Below the pieces are notes generated by a model. That model worked only from the letters and a program-made list of their open reading frames with translations, did no database searches and was not told where the DNA came from. Made by a program: the position numbers and the translations under genes. From assembly GCA_028281235.1 (NCBI GenBank), contig JANQKG010000042.1, positions 1-64,000 of the forward strand: a DNA stretch of 64,000 nt. Reading direction: 5' to 3'. Source of the DNA: Afifellaceae bacterium. Its GTDB lineage: Bacteria > Pseudomonadota > Alphaproteobacteria > Rhizobiales > Afifellaceae. Positions 1 to 8,291 of this stretch are shown here, one piece after another (within the stretch, counting starts at the first letter, position 1; each line of letters opens with the position of its first letter).

Positions 1-99
1 CGTTTTCGCGTAAGGTTGAATCGCTCCAACGCTCTATCTCTTTGTTGGAGCAAGATCTTATCCGAAAAGTGGTGTCCACTTTTCGGGATCGTGCTCTAG
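1..99. repeat. Family A extragenic palindrome, copy 1
   Basis: The core half-sites ATCTTATCCGAAAA and CTTTTCGGGAT form a hairpin. The copy has the longer left arm (CGCTCCAACGCTCTATCTC) seen also in the copies near 2.45 and 51.65 kb. Its right edge, CTCTAG, contains the TAG stop (positions 98-96) of the minus-strand reading frame to its right. Confidence 0.85.
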
Positions 100-722
100 C
101 GCAGCGACGCTGAAGGATGGAGCGCATCGGCGACCATGCCGGTGCGATCCTCCGTGGCGGCTGTCGTCGCGGGCGTCGCAGCGCGGATCGACTCCGGCGG
201 CGGAACGGCCATCCCCATCTCAGCAAACGCGATCTGCTGGCGGATTGCTGCTTTGGTGAGGAGGTGGACCTGCTCCAGCGCCAGCGCCATGTTCTTGGTG
301 ACGTCGTTGGTGCTCTGAGCGGTCCATTTGCGCGCCATCAGGATTCCGGCCTCCACGTCGGCGAGTTTTGCCTGCAATGCGGCGACCTCGTCGCGGTCGG
401 CGACCACCTCGCCGCCATCGACGCGATAGATCAGATCAAGCCCGCGCGCCCAGGACAGCCGCTTCTGGTCAAGCATCGCGCGGGTGGTCTAGAGAACGGC
501 CATGCGCAGCTCGATCTGCTGCGCCATGAGCGGGCGGCCGTGATACGCGACAAGCGTGCGTTCCGCGAGCGCCAGCTCACGGTCGATAGTTGCCATATCG
601 CGGACAAGGTCATCACTCGACGGGCCACGCAACGTAATTGCGGCGAAGGCTGTCGCGGCGACGGCGACCGCCGTCACAACGGCACTCAGACCACCCAGGC
701 TACTTAAGAGCCAGCGGGGCAT
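96..722 (-). pseudogene. Small membrane-anchored coiled-coil protein gene interrupted by an in-frame TAG
   Basis: One reading frame runs from ATG 722 to the stop at 98-96, 208 codons, broken only by a TAG at 491-489. The ATG has a strong ribosome binding site (AGGGGAGG). The first 77 residues hold an N-terminal membrane segment (about residues 5-30, Ala/Val-rich) and then an acidic-basic helix. After the TAG the same frame continues for 130 codons as a charged, probably coiled-coil region (AALQAKLADVEAGIL). The next ATG, at 476, has no ribosome binding site, which favours one gene damaged by a nonsense change (for example CAG to TAG) over two genes. The family is not recognised. Alternatives are a truncated but functional 77-residue protein, suppression of the amber codon, or a sequencing error. 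Confidence 0.55.
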
Positions 723-1143
723 CGGCCTCCCCTTGTTGTCGACCCGCGCGCTATCGACAAAACTATCGTGTCGCGCTGATGCACGGCCGTCAACTCGGCG
801 CCCATGGCGGTCAACAGCCCGCCATTTTCGCCCGCGTCTGTGACGCTTGCGCGAACGATCCAGCCGATTCCGAACTGCAATTTCAGATGGCGCTGTCTTT
901 CCCGCCGCTGCTTCTATTGGCCTAGCATTTTGTTAACGATAGTCGTCTGTTGCGGTTTGCCTTGGATTGGGGTTGCGGTCTGCGGTTGCAGGGACGTCTG
1001 CGCGACGCGAGCGGCGCCAGGCAGTCCTCGCCGCCGTAAACACACCCTTTACTCTCGGCGAAAAATTGTCAGAGCTTTAAGAATTCGCACGTCTGCGTTG
1101 CCCCATAGTCCGGCCGAGACATTTCCGTGCCTGGGAGAGCGAC
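723..1143. other. Intergenic stretch without a convincing gene
   Basis: These 421 bases separate the divergent 722 (minus) and 1144 (plus) genes. Short open frames on the plus strand have no ribosome binding site or recognisable product. A locally AT-richer patch around 925-945 (GCATTTTGTTAACGAT) and another near 1060-1085 are the likeliest promoter zones. No RNA gene or long inverted repeat is seen. Confidence 0.5.
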
Positions 1144-2442
1144 GTGCGGCGCCTGCGACAACTTTGGAGCCATGAAGGCGGCAACACCGCCCTGATCTTC
1201 GGCTTGGCGGCCATTCCGCTGATCGCGCTCGGCGGCGGGATCGTGGATTTTGCGAACCGGGCGCAGGTCAAGGGCGAACTGCAAACGTCCGCCGACACAG
1301 CCGCGATTGCCGCGGCGCGCGTCATGCAGCTTGGCGAGCTTACCCGGCAAAGCGACATGGAAGCGGTCCGGAGCGAGGCCGTCGACGCGGCAACGCGAAT
1401 CCTCGACGCGTCGCTTGCCAAGCATGGCGGCAGTGGCGTCGCCAGCGTGACGATCGAAGACCCTGACAGCGACGGCAACGAAGTGATCCGCATTGCAGCG
1501 CAGATCGACGTCGACACGTCGTTCCTCGGCGTTCTGGGGATCGGACACCTCACGGCCGCCACCTCCTCGCAGGTCAACCTGCCGGAGCCGATCCTGATCG
1601 AGATCGCCATGGTGCTCGACTATTCCGGATCGATGAACACCAACGACAAATATATCCGCATGACCGACGCGGCGCAGACATTCATCGGCCGCGTGGAGAC
1701 GGAGCGCACCGAAACGACGAAGATCGGCATCGTGCCCTTCTCCGAATACGTCCTGACCGAGATCGACGGGAGCGCCATTCGCGTCTCCGGCGGCGATGAT
1801 GACGATGACGACGACGGCGGCGGTGGTGGCGGCTATAGCGGCATAGTCACCAAGTGCCTGCTGAACCGAGACTATCCCTATTCGGCAAGCGACCAACCGC
1901 CGTCGACCGGGATTCCGGGCACGCAATGGCCGGAAGGCAGCAGTTCCAAATGCAACGATTACGTTGCCGCCAACCTTCAGGCGCGCGATCTGACGGATGA
2001 TTTCCAGGGGCTGAGCGACGCGCTTGCCTCCATGACCCCGCTTGGTCTGACCAACATCTCTCTGGGGATGGAGATGGGCTGGCATATGCTCACGCCGCCG
2101 AAGCCATTTGAGACGGCGCGGGACTTCTCCGACGACGATCTGCGCAAGGTGATCATTCTCTTGACCGACGGCAAGCAGACCGTCGCGGCTGAGGGGCCAA
2201 GCGGCGGCCCGTCCGTCGCCGCCGCAAACGAGACGACGGCGGAGCTTTGCGGGAACGCCAAAGGCTTTGGCATCCGCATCTTCTCCATCGCCTATGATGT
2301 CACCGATCCGGACGTTGAAGCGCTGCTACGCAATTGCGCCACCGACACCGACAGCTATTACGATCCGAACGTGTCTGAGATCTCGGAGGTGTTCGACGAG
2401 ATCTACCAGCAGATCGCAGAATCCGTCTGGGTCAGCCAATAG
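1144..2442 (+). CDS. TadG-like Flp-pilus-associated protein with von Willebrand A domain
   Basis: A 432-residue protein. The N-terminus (residues 10-60) is a TadE/TadG-like region: EGGNTALIFGLAAIPLIALG is the membrane anchor, followed by a helix ending in SADTAAIAAARV. A von Willebrand A domain begins near residue 153 with an intact MIDAS motif D159-Y-S161-G-S163 and a downstream LLTDGK strand. Such proteins are exported, anchored in the inner membrane and linked to Flp/Tad pilus assembly or surface adhesion. Start is GTG 1144, preceded by GGGAGAG. No other tad gene adjoins it, so it is an orphan; a short Flp pilin gene lies 53 kb away. Odd feature: residues 218-230 are seven aspartates followed by six glycines, inserted in the vWA domain. 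Confidence 0.82.
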   Translation: MRRLRQLWSHEGGNTALIFGLAAIPLIALGGGIVDFANRAQVKGELQTSADTAAIAAARVMQLGELTRQSDMEAVRSEAVDAATRILDASLAKHGGSGVASVTIEDPDSDGNEVIRIAAQIDVDTSFLGVLGIGHLTAATSSQVNLPEPILIEIAMVLDYSGSMNTNDKYIRMTDAAQTFIGRVETERTETTKIGIVPFSEYVLTEIDGSAIRVSGGDDDDDDDGGGGGGYSGIVTKCLLNRDYPYSASDQPPSTGIPGTQWPEGSSSKCNDYVAANLQARDLTDDFQGLSDALASMTPLGLTNISLGMEMGWHMLTPPKPFETARDFSDDDLRKVIILLTDGKQTVAAEGPSGGPSVAAANETTAELCGNAKGFGIRIFSIAYDVTDPDVEALLRNCATDTDSYYDPNVSEISEVFDEIYQQIAESVWVSQ

Positions 2443-2545
2443 AGCGTCATCGCGTTTCGACCAAACGCTCAGGACGCTCTATTTCTTTGTTCGAGCATGA
2501 TCTTATCCGAAAAGCGGCTCCCACTTTTCGGGATCATGCAATAGA
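2443..2545. repeat. Family A extragenic palindrome, copy 2
   Basis: Lies between the convergent ends of the TadG-like gene and copA. The hairpin arms are CCGAAAAG and CTTTTCGG. The copA stop codon TGA (2536-2534) lies inside the right edge GATCATGC, so the repeat encodes the last residues and stop of copA. Confidence 0.85.
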
Positions 2546-4852
2546 CGCAGTGCGCAACCTGAGCGCATTGGCGATGACGCTGAGCGAGGAGAGCGACATC
2601 GCCAACGCCGCGAAGATCGGCGACAGAAGCAGTCCGAAGACCGGATAAAGAACGCCCGCCGCGATCGGCACGCCGGCTGTGTTGTAGACGAACGCAAAGA
2701 ACAGATTCTGGCGGATATTCGCCATCGTCGCCTCAGAGAGCCGCCGCGCCTTCAGGATGCCTCTGAGGTCGCCGGCAAGCAGCGTCACGCCGGCGGCTTC
2801 CATCGCGATATCGGCGCCGGTGCCCATGGCGATCCCGATATCGGCGGCGGCCAAAGCGGGCGCGTCGTTGACTCCGTCGCCCACCATCGCCACGACCCGG
2901 CCGCGCGCGATCAGTCTCTTCACGGCCTCGATCTTGCGCTGCGGGAGCAGCCCGGCGCCCACCTCGGTGATGCCGAGCCGCCGCGCTACTGCTTCGGCCG
3001 TCACCGGATTGTCGCCGGTCAGCATGACGATGCGAATGCCCGCCGCCTTAAGGGCGGCGATCACCTCGACGCTGTCGGCCTTCAGCTGATCGGCGATCCC
3101 GATCGTGCCGGCGAGGCGACCGCCGATTGCGACAAAGATTGCGGTGGCACCGTCCCGGCGAAGCGCTTCGGCGTCGGCGGCGAGCGTGCTGGCATCAACA
3201 TTGTGCTCAGCCAAGAACTCGGCGCTGCCGACGACAATCTCCCGCCCGTCGACATTGCCGATCGTGCCCTTGCCCGGCGGCGCGTCGAAGTCTGAGACGG
3301 AGGCAAGCGGCAGGTCGCGGGCCTGCGCCGCCGCCACAATGGCGCGCGCCAGGGGATGCTCGCTGGCTCGCTCCAAGCTGGCGGCCAGATGCAGGATTTC
3401 AGCTTCCGCGAAGCCTTCCGCCGGCACGATCGCGCTGACCGCCGGCCGGCCCGTCGTCAGCGTTCCGGTCTTGTCGACAACGAGCGTGTCGAAACGCTGC
3501 ATCCGCTCCAGCACCACGGCGTCGCGGATCAGCACGCCGACTTTGGCGCCGCGCCCCATGCCGACCATGATCGACATTGGCGTCGCCAGCCCGAGTGCAC
3601 ACGGGCACGCGATGATCAGCACCGTGACGGCAGCCACCAGCCCATGGGCGTAGCGCGGCTCCGGACCCCATAGCGCCCAGGCGGCGAAAGCGATCGCCGC
3701 CACAAGAATGACGGCGGGGACGAAATAGCCCGACACGCGATCAGCGAGGCGCTGGATCGGCGCACGGCTGCGCTGCGCATCGGCGACAAGCTGCACCATT
3801 CGCTGCAGCAGCGTGTCGCGCCCCACCTTCTCAGCGCGGACGACCAGCGCTCCGGTCTGGTTCACCGTTCCGCCGATCACACGTGCACCCGGCGCCTTGT
3901 CGACCGGCATGGATTCACCGGTGACCATGGATTCGTCGACGGCGCTTCGCCCGTCGAGCACGAGACCGTCTGCCGGCACCTGCTCGCCGGGCCGCACGCG
4001 CAGGCGGTCGCCGACTTCAACCTCTGCCAGCTCGACATCTGCTTCGTGCCCATCGGGGCCGATCCGCCGCGCCATCTTCGGCGCAAGGTCGAGCAGCGCG
4101 CGGATCGCGCTGCCAGTCGCCGCACGCGCCCTGAGCTCCAGCACCTGGCCGAGCAGCACGAGCACCGTGATGATTGCGGCGGCCTCAAAGTAGATTGCGA
4201 CATGTCCCTCCTCGTCGCGAAAGGCCGGAGGGAAGGCTTCGGGCGCAATGGTGGCGACGACGCTGGTGATCCAGGCCATTCCGGTGCCGATGGCGATCAG
4301 CGTGAACATGTTGAGTTTGCGCGTCACCAGCGACGTCCAGCCGCGCACGAAGAACGGCCAACCTGCCCAAAGAACCACTGGCGTTGCGAAGGCAAGCTGC
4401 GCCCATTGGGAGGTGTGGCGGTCGATCCATTGATCAAGGCCGAGCAGATGCGCGCCCATCTCAAGCGCGACGACCGGCAAGGCCAGCACCAGCCCGATCC
4501 AAAACCGCCGCGTCATGTCGACCAGCTCTGGATCGGGGCCTGTTTCTTGGCTCACCAGGAGCGGCTCAAGCGCCATGCCGCAGATCGGGCAGGCCCCGGG
4601 GCCGGTCTGTTGCACCTCCGGATCCATGGGACAGGTGTAGATCGCGCCGGGCGGTGCAGGGTCGGTGCTCGGTGTTGGCTGCGGGTTGAGGAATCGCGCC
4701 GGATCGGCGACGAACCGGTCGCGGCAGCGCTCGCAGCAGAAGGAATAGGAGACGCCGTCGTGCTCGGCGTGATGCGCGGTGGCAAGCGGATCCACTTGCA
4801 TTCCGCAGACCGGGTCCTTCACGGCTTGTTGCGGCGCGGTCCGCTCCTGCAT
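2534..4852 (-). CDS. copA: Copper-exporting P1B-type ATPase
   Basis: A 772-residue heavy-metal P-type ATPase that pumps Cu(I) out of the cytoplasm at the expense of ATP. In place of the common HMA domain the N-terminus has a YHS domain ([11 protein letters not shown], about residues 11-50) and a heavy-metal-binding module ([10 protein letters not shown]...CPICGM, about 72-97). Eight membrane helices follow. The transport motif is C416-P-C418, the phosphorylated aspartate is D460 in DKTGT, and the HP motif (SEHPLA) and hinge [10 protein letters not shown] are present. Tail motifs YNTAG and MSLSSLSV are those of the Cu(I) subgroup. The gene is divergent from csoR, and the two probably share one copper-responsive operator. 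The stop codon lies inside a palindromic repeat. Confidence 0.95.
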   Translation of the reverse strand: MQERTAPQQAVKDPVCGMQVDPLATAHHAEHDGVSYSFCCERCRDRFVADPARFLNPQPTPSTDPAPPGAIYTCPMDPEVQQTGPGACPICGMALEPLLVSQETGPDPELVDMTRRFWIGLVLALPVVALEMGAHLLGLDQWIDRHTSQWAQLAFATPVVLWAGWPFFVRGWTSLVTRKLNMFTLIAIGTGMAWITSVVATIAPEAFPPAFRDEEGHVAIYFEAAAIITVLVLLGQVLELRARAATGSAIRALLDLAPKMARRIGPDGHEADVELAEVEVGDRLRVRPGEQVPADGLVLDGRSAVDESMVTGESMPVDKAPGARVIGGTVNQTGALVVRAEKVGRDTLLQRMVQLVADAQRSRAPIQRLADRVSGYFVPAVILVAAIAFAAWALWGPEPRYAHGLVAAVTVLIIACPCALGLATPMSIMVGMGRGAKVGVLIRDAVVLERMQRFDTLVVDKTGTLTTGRPAVSAIVPAEGFAEAEILHLAASLERASEHPLARAIVAAAQARDLPLASVSDFDAPPGKGTIGNVDGREIVVGSAEFLAEHNVDASTLAADAEALRRDGATAIFVAIGGRLAGTIGIADQLKADSVEVIAALKAAGIRIVMLTGDNPVTAEAVARRLGITEVGAGLLPQRKIEAVKRLIARGRVVAMVGDGVNDAPALAAADIGIAMGTGADIAMEAAGVTLLAGDLRGILKARRLSEATMANIRQNLFFAFVYNTAGVPIAAGVLYPVFGLLLSPIFAALAMSLSSLSVIANALRLRTASIA

Positions 4853-4892
4853 GTCCTCGACCGGAGACGTTACTGAACGCTCAAGAGGTTGC

Positions 4893-4921
4893 GCTTAATA
4901 CCCCTATAGGGTATATGTCAA
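4893..4921. promoter_or_regulatory. CsoR operator within overlapping divergent copA/csoR promoters
   Basis: The inverted repeat ATACCCCTATAGGGTAT (4898-4914) matches the G-tract type of CsoR/RcnR operator. On the minus strand a consensus -35 TTGACA (4921-4916) and a -10-like TTAAGC (4898-4893) are 17 bp apart and face copA. On the plus strand TTGCGC (4889-4894) and TATATG (4912-4917), also 17 bp apart, face csoR. The operator fills both spacers, so one bound repressor would block both promoters until copper releases it. Promoter elements are inferred by eye. Confidence 0.78.
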
Positions 4922-5199
4922 GCATGCAGAAGGACACCAAAACAGCCGTCCTGAAGCGGCTCCGGCGCATCGAAGGCCAAGTGCGCGGCCTTGCCCGAAT
5001 GGTTGAGGACGACCGCTACTGCATCGACGTTGTCACGCAGATATCGGCGGTGCAGGCGGCGCTGCGCCGTGCTGAGGAAGAAGTGCTGCGCGATCACGTG
5101 GGGCATTGCGTAGAGCACGCCATCGTCAGCGGCGACCAACAGGAACAACGGCAGAAGATCGCCGAGCTGATGGACGTGCTCGGCCGCGCCTATCGATAG
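4915..5199 (+). CDS. csoR: CsoR/RcnR-family copper-sensing repressor
   Basis: A 94-residue all-helical DUF156 repressor. The Cu(I)-binding triad of CsoR is present at C36, H61 and C65 (RYCID; DHVGHCVEH), the same numbering as the mycobacterial protein. It should bind the operator directly upstream and release it when copper binds, derepressing copA and itself. The start is uncertain. ATG 4915 touches the operator and has no ribosome binding site. ATG 4924, three codons on, coincides with the expected transcription start of the plus-strand promoter, so a leaderless message starting there is plausible. Confidence 0.9.
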   Translation: MSSMQKDTKTAVLKRLRRIEGQVRGLARMVEDDRYCIDVVTQISAVQAALRRAEEEVLRDHVGHCVEHAIVSGDQQEQRQKIAELMDVLGRAYR

Positions 5200-5329
5200 G
5201 TTTCGACGGACGGGCATGCCGGGTCGGCTATGCCAAGGCCGCATTGCTGCACTGCATCTGAAGGCGTTGTGCAGCGCAGCAACAAGCGTATCTTCCGGCT
5301 AGATCAACGCTTGAACAGGACATTATCCG

Positions 5330-5524
5330 ATGGCCATTGCCTCCGCCGCCGGCTCCGCTCGGTTCCGAATGCCGAGCCTCACCGCCTTCTTCGCCGAGTG
5401 CGCGACCTTCTTTCAGCTCCTCGGCAGCGCGCAGCGCGTGGCGAATGCCGTTGAGAACCGCCGTCGGCCCAATCCAGAAGATCTGCGCCTGCTCGGCATC
5501 ACCGAGCCGCCCACCCACTGGTAA
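5330..5524 (+). CDS. Small conserved-looking protein of unknown function
   Basis: A 64-residue frame starting at ATG 5330 with AGGA about 10 bases upstream. The middle is a hydrophobic helix (LTAFFAECATFFQLLGSA), followed by a basic segment VENRRRPNPEDLRLLGI and a short proline-containing end. The pattern of an N-terminal hydrophobic helix and a C-terminal RRP.pEDLr.LGI segment resembles small DUF1127-like rhizobial proteins, but no family can be assigned. The end converges on the following minus-strand gene. A competing minus-strand frame over the same bases has no credible composition. Confidence 0.5.
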   Translation: MAIASAAGSARFRMPSLTAFFAECATFFQLLGSAQRVANAVENRRRPNPEDLRLLGITEPPTHW

Positions 5525-5539
5525 GCCCGCCTCCCCAGC

Positions 5540-6265
5540 TCAAGTCCCAGGCTGACTCTGTCGCCGGCGAAACTGCCCGATCGACGGCAGGTCGACCGGC
5601 GTGACGCGGATATCGTCATCGCCCGCCACGACCGCCTCGCGCGCGGCCTTTGGTGGCGGCGCCTTTGACGGCTCAGCATCCGGCGCGGGCGGTTCGGCGG
5701 CATCGCTCTTTGCAGCGCCTGCCGCTTCCGACTCCTTAGCCATGGCCTCCAGCTGAACGGCCGCTGCGGCGACCAGAGCTTCCGCCTCCTCGCGCTCCGG
5801 CTGACGCCGCAGCGCCAGTGCGTCCTGCATCCGCCAATAGCCGATCGCCATCATCGACAGCGCACCCAGCGCAAAAACCAGCCCTAATCCGAAAATTGAC
5901 CAATCGACGACCGGCAGCGTGCTGTTGACTGGCAGGCCGCTGAAGCGGAGCGCGATGGCGCTGAGCGCGGCCAAAGGCAGCGCCGCGAGAAGCGCGCAGG
6001 TCAGGGCTCCGGCTCGACTTTCGGCCGTTCCGGGCACGCGTCCCCAGCCGAGCGTCAGAAGCAAGGCTGCGGCGAAGGCGATGGAGCCGCTGAGCGCAAG
6101 CATTGCGCCTGCGCCCTGCTCCCCTGAGCTTGGTACCAACAAAAGCACCAACCCACCGCCGACGATGACGAGAAAGGCGGCAATGCTCGACAACAACGCA
6201 AAGCCGATGACAGGCCGCTTCAACTCACCCCTCCCAGGACGGCCGGCGATGCACGCTGACATCAC
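5540..6265 (-). CDS. Four-helix membrane protein with Ala/Pro/Lys-rich tail, unknown function
   Basis: A 241-residue protein with four predicted membrane helices in the first 150 residues (IGFALLSSIAAFLVIVGG; MLALSGSIAFAAALLLTL; ALTCALLAALPLAALSAI; WSIFGLGLVFALGALSMMAI). A cytoplasmic-looking helix follows (EREEAEALVAAAAVQLEAMA), then a low-complexity tail rich in Ala, Pro, Glu and Lys ending in a basic segment. No family was recognised. A later start near codon 16 is possible. It stands alone on the minus strand, with the small plus-strand gene converging on its 3' end. Confidence 0.6.
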   Translation of the reverse strand: MMSACIAGRPGRGELKRPVIGFALLSSIAAFLVIVGGGLVLLLVPSSGEQGAGAMLALSGSIAFAAALLLTLGWGRVPGTAESRAGALTCALLAALPLAALSAIALRFSGLPVNSTLPVVDWSIFGLGLVFALGALSMMAIGYWRMQDALALRRQPEREEAEALVAAAAVQLEAMAKESEAAGAAKSDAAEPPAPDAEPSKAPPPKAAREAVVAGDDDIRVTPVDLPSIGQFRRRQSQPGT

Positions 6266-6336
6266 CGTTGCCGTTCTTACTCCTACTCCTCCGACGCCGG
6301 CGAACCGAAGAGCCGCAGACCGGCGGCGCCCTGAGC

Positions 6337-6428
6337 GTTATCGCGTTTCGTTGATCCGCTCCAACACTCTTTCGATTCTGGAGCATGACCTCTTCCGAAA
6401 CTTAACATCCAAGTTTCGGAATCATGCT
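6337..6428. repeat. Family A extragenic palindrome, copy 3 (divergent)
   Basis: Same layout as the other copies (CGCGTTTCGTTGATCCGCTCC, then GAGCATGA, then a hairpin), but the stem is changed to CCGAAACTT and AAGTTTCGG with compensating changes on both arms. It is the only copy with no minus-strand gene ending on its right edge. The paired changes suggest that the hairpin itself has been preserved. Confidence 0.7.
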
Positions 6429-6534
6429 CCGAAAAGCCCCGGCAGCCGGCAGCTTAGTCGACTGCGTGCGCGACAATAGCGTTTCAACCCCTGGCTAGCC
6501 ATATCTGCATATCCTCGCTAGATTGTCGAAAACG

Positions 6535-6569
6535 GAGCACCGTGATCCCCCACTCTGGAAACGGTGCTC
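6535..6569. promoter_or_regulatory. Inverted repeat upstream of the agl operon
   Basis: Perfect 9-bp arms GAGCACCGT (6535-6543) and ACGGTGCTC (6561-6569) are separated by 17 bases, about 230 bp before aglE. A second, smaller palindrome, AGGGTC-N6-GACCCT, lies at 6665-6682. Either could be an operator for a sugar-responsive regulator, but no regulator gene is present in the window. The rest of 6431-6784 shows no gene. Confidence 0.4.
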
Positions 6570-6796
6570 TAACAAGACCTTGGAGGAAACGGACTGGGAG
6601 GGTGTCTTCGCCTTGGGCTCGACAGAGCATCCCGCCAGTGCACCGCTTTTCGGTTCGGCGCTGCAAGGGTCGCGTATGACCCTTTGGGTGGCCGGCCGAT
6701 GATTGCTGCGCGGGTGGAGCCGATCATGCCCCATCCCGGCGCCCCATTGTGGCAGACCCTAAAAGATATCCCGAACACAGTGTTCAAGGAGGAAGT

Positions 6797-8161
6797 ATGA
6801 TGAAGCGACGCCTCGCTTTATTGACGCTTGCAAGCGGCCTCGCGCTTACCGTTGGAACAGCGGCCGCTCAGGATTTGATGTTCCCGGTCGGCGAAGATTC
6901 GCGCTTCAGCTGGCAGAGCTATGAAGATTTCGCCGCAGCGAATGATCTCTCCGGCCAGACGCTGACCGTCTTCGGGCCATGGCTTGGCCCGGACGAGGCT
7001 CTCGTAGAGAGCATGCTCGCCTATTTCTCCGCGGCGACCGGCGCCACCGTCGATTATGCCGGATCGGATTCCTTCGAGCAGCAGATCGTCATCGACACGC
7101 AGGCCGGCAGCCCGTCGAACATCGCCGTGTTCCCGCAGCCCGGACTTGCCGCCGACCTCGCCTCCAAGGGCGACCTCACGCCGCTTGGTGGCGACACCGC
7201 GCAATGGATGGTGGACAATTACGCGGCCGGCCAGTCGTGGGTCGACCTCAGCTCCTATGCCGGCCCGGACGGCGAGACCGCGCTTTACGCCTTCCCCTAC
7301 AAGGCGGACGTGAAGAGCCTTGTCTGGTACGTGCCGGAGAACTTCGAGGATGCTGGCTACGAAGTGCCGGAGACCATGGAAGACCTCAAGGCGCTGACGG
7401 AGCAGATCGTCGCCGATGGCGGCACGCCGTGGTGCATCGGTCTGGGCTCAGGCGCGGCCACCGGGTGGCCGGCGACCGACTGGGTGGAAGACATGATGCT
7501 GCGCACGCAGCCGCCGGAAGTCTACGACCAATGGGTGACGAACGAGATTCCGTTCGACGACCCGCGCATCATCGGCGCCATTGAGGAATTCGGCTGGTTT
7601 GCACGCAACGACGACTTCGTCGATGGCGGTGCGGCAGCGGTTGCCTCCACCGACTTCCGCGACAGCCCGAAGGGCCTCTTTGCGTCGCCGCCGGCTTGCT
7701 ACATGCACCACCAGGCGTCGTTCATTCCGTCCTTCTTCCCGGAGGGCACAGAGCTTGGGGTGGATGCCGACTTCTTCTACTTCCCGGCCTATGCCGACAA
7801 GGACCTCGGAAAGCCGGTGCTCGGCGCAGGCACGCTCTTCGCCATCACCGACGATTCAGACGCCGCGCGCGTCTTCATCGAGTGGCTGAAGACGCCGATC
7901 GCGCATGAGGTGTGGATGGCGCAGTCGGGTCTTCTGACGGCGCATCTCGGCGTGAACACGGAGGCCTACGCCAACGAACCGCTGAAGAAGCAGGGCGAGA
8001 TCCTGCTCAACGCGACGACCTTCCGCTTTGATGGATCGGACCTGATGCCCGGCGCCATCGGCGCGGGCTCGTTCTGGACCGGCATGGTCGACTATGTCGG
8101 TGGCGCGAGCGCCGAAGACGTCGCCAAGGCCAGCCAGGCGGCTTGGGACGCCATCAAGTAG
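6797..8161 (+). CDS. aglE: Alpha-glucoside ABC transporter, periplasmic binding protein
   Basis: A family 1 extracellular solute-binding protein of 454 residues. A signal peptide (basic MMKRR, hydrophobic LALLTLASGLALTVG, cleavage near AAA-QD) directs it to the periplasm, where it captures the sugar. The mature protein resembles AglE of rhizobia, which binds sucrose, maltose and trehalose; related marine systems bind glucosylglycerol, so the substrate is not certain. Start chosen at ATG 6797 because AAGGAGG lies just upstream; the open frame extends further 5' without support. First gene of aglEFG-K. An intercistronic hairpin follows the stop. Confidence 0.88.
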   Translation: MMKRRLALLTLASGLALTVGTAAAQDLMFPVGEDSRFSWQSYEDFAAANDLSGQTLTVFGPWLGPDEALVESMLAYFSAATGATVDYAGSDSFEQQIVIDTQAGSPSNIAVFPQPGLAADLASKGDLTPLGGDTAQWMVDNYAAGQSWVDLSSYAGPDGETALYAFPYKADVKSLVWYVPENFEDAGYEVPETMEDLKALTEQIVADGGTPWCIGLGSGAATGWPATDWVEDMMLRTQPPEVYDQWVTNEIPFDDPRIIGAIEEFGWFARNDDFVDGGAAAVASTDFRDSPKGLFASPPACYMHHQASFIPSFFPEGTELGVDADFFYFPAYADKDLGKPVLGAGTLFAITDDSDAARVFIEWLKTPIAHEVWMAQSGLLTAHLGVNTEAYANEPLKKQGEILLNATTFRFDGSDLMPGAIGAGSFWTGMVDYVGGASAEDVAKASQAAWDAIK

Positions 8162-8178
8162 CGTCGGCGGTTGATAGC

Positions 8179-8206
8179 GATCCGGGCCGCGTCTCCGGCC
8201 CGGATC
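8179..8206 (+). other. Intercistronic hairpin between aglE and aglF
   Basis: A perfect 11-bp stem GATCCGGGCCG / CGGCCCGGATC closes a 6-base loop. There is no U-tract, so it is unlikely to be a strong terminator. In binding-protein operons such hairpins commonly protect the upstream message and lower permease expression relative to the binding protein; that role here is inferred from position. Confidence 0.65.
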
Positions 8207-8291
8207 CACAAAGCGATTGGTCTGAGGCCGCGCTTGGACCTTAAGATCGGCAAAGCAACGTCGGCACGAATCCGGCGTTAGGGGGAAACGA

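Noticed and set aside
117-707. A 196-codon open frame on the plus strand
   Set aside because: It is antisense to the minus-strand frame that has a strong ribosome binding site and a clear membrane segment; its own composition is Arg/His-rich, as expected of a shadow frame.
5228-5518. A 96-codon minus-strand frame over the small plus-strand gene
   Set aside because: Cys/Gly/Ala-rich without pattern and without a ribosome binding site; the plus-strand frame has both.
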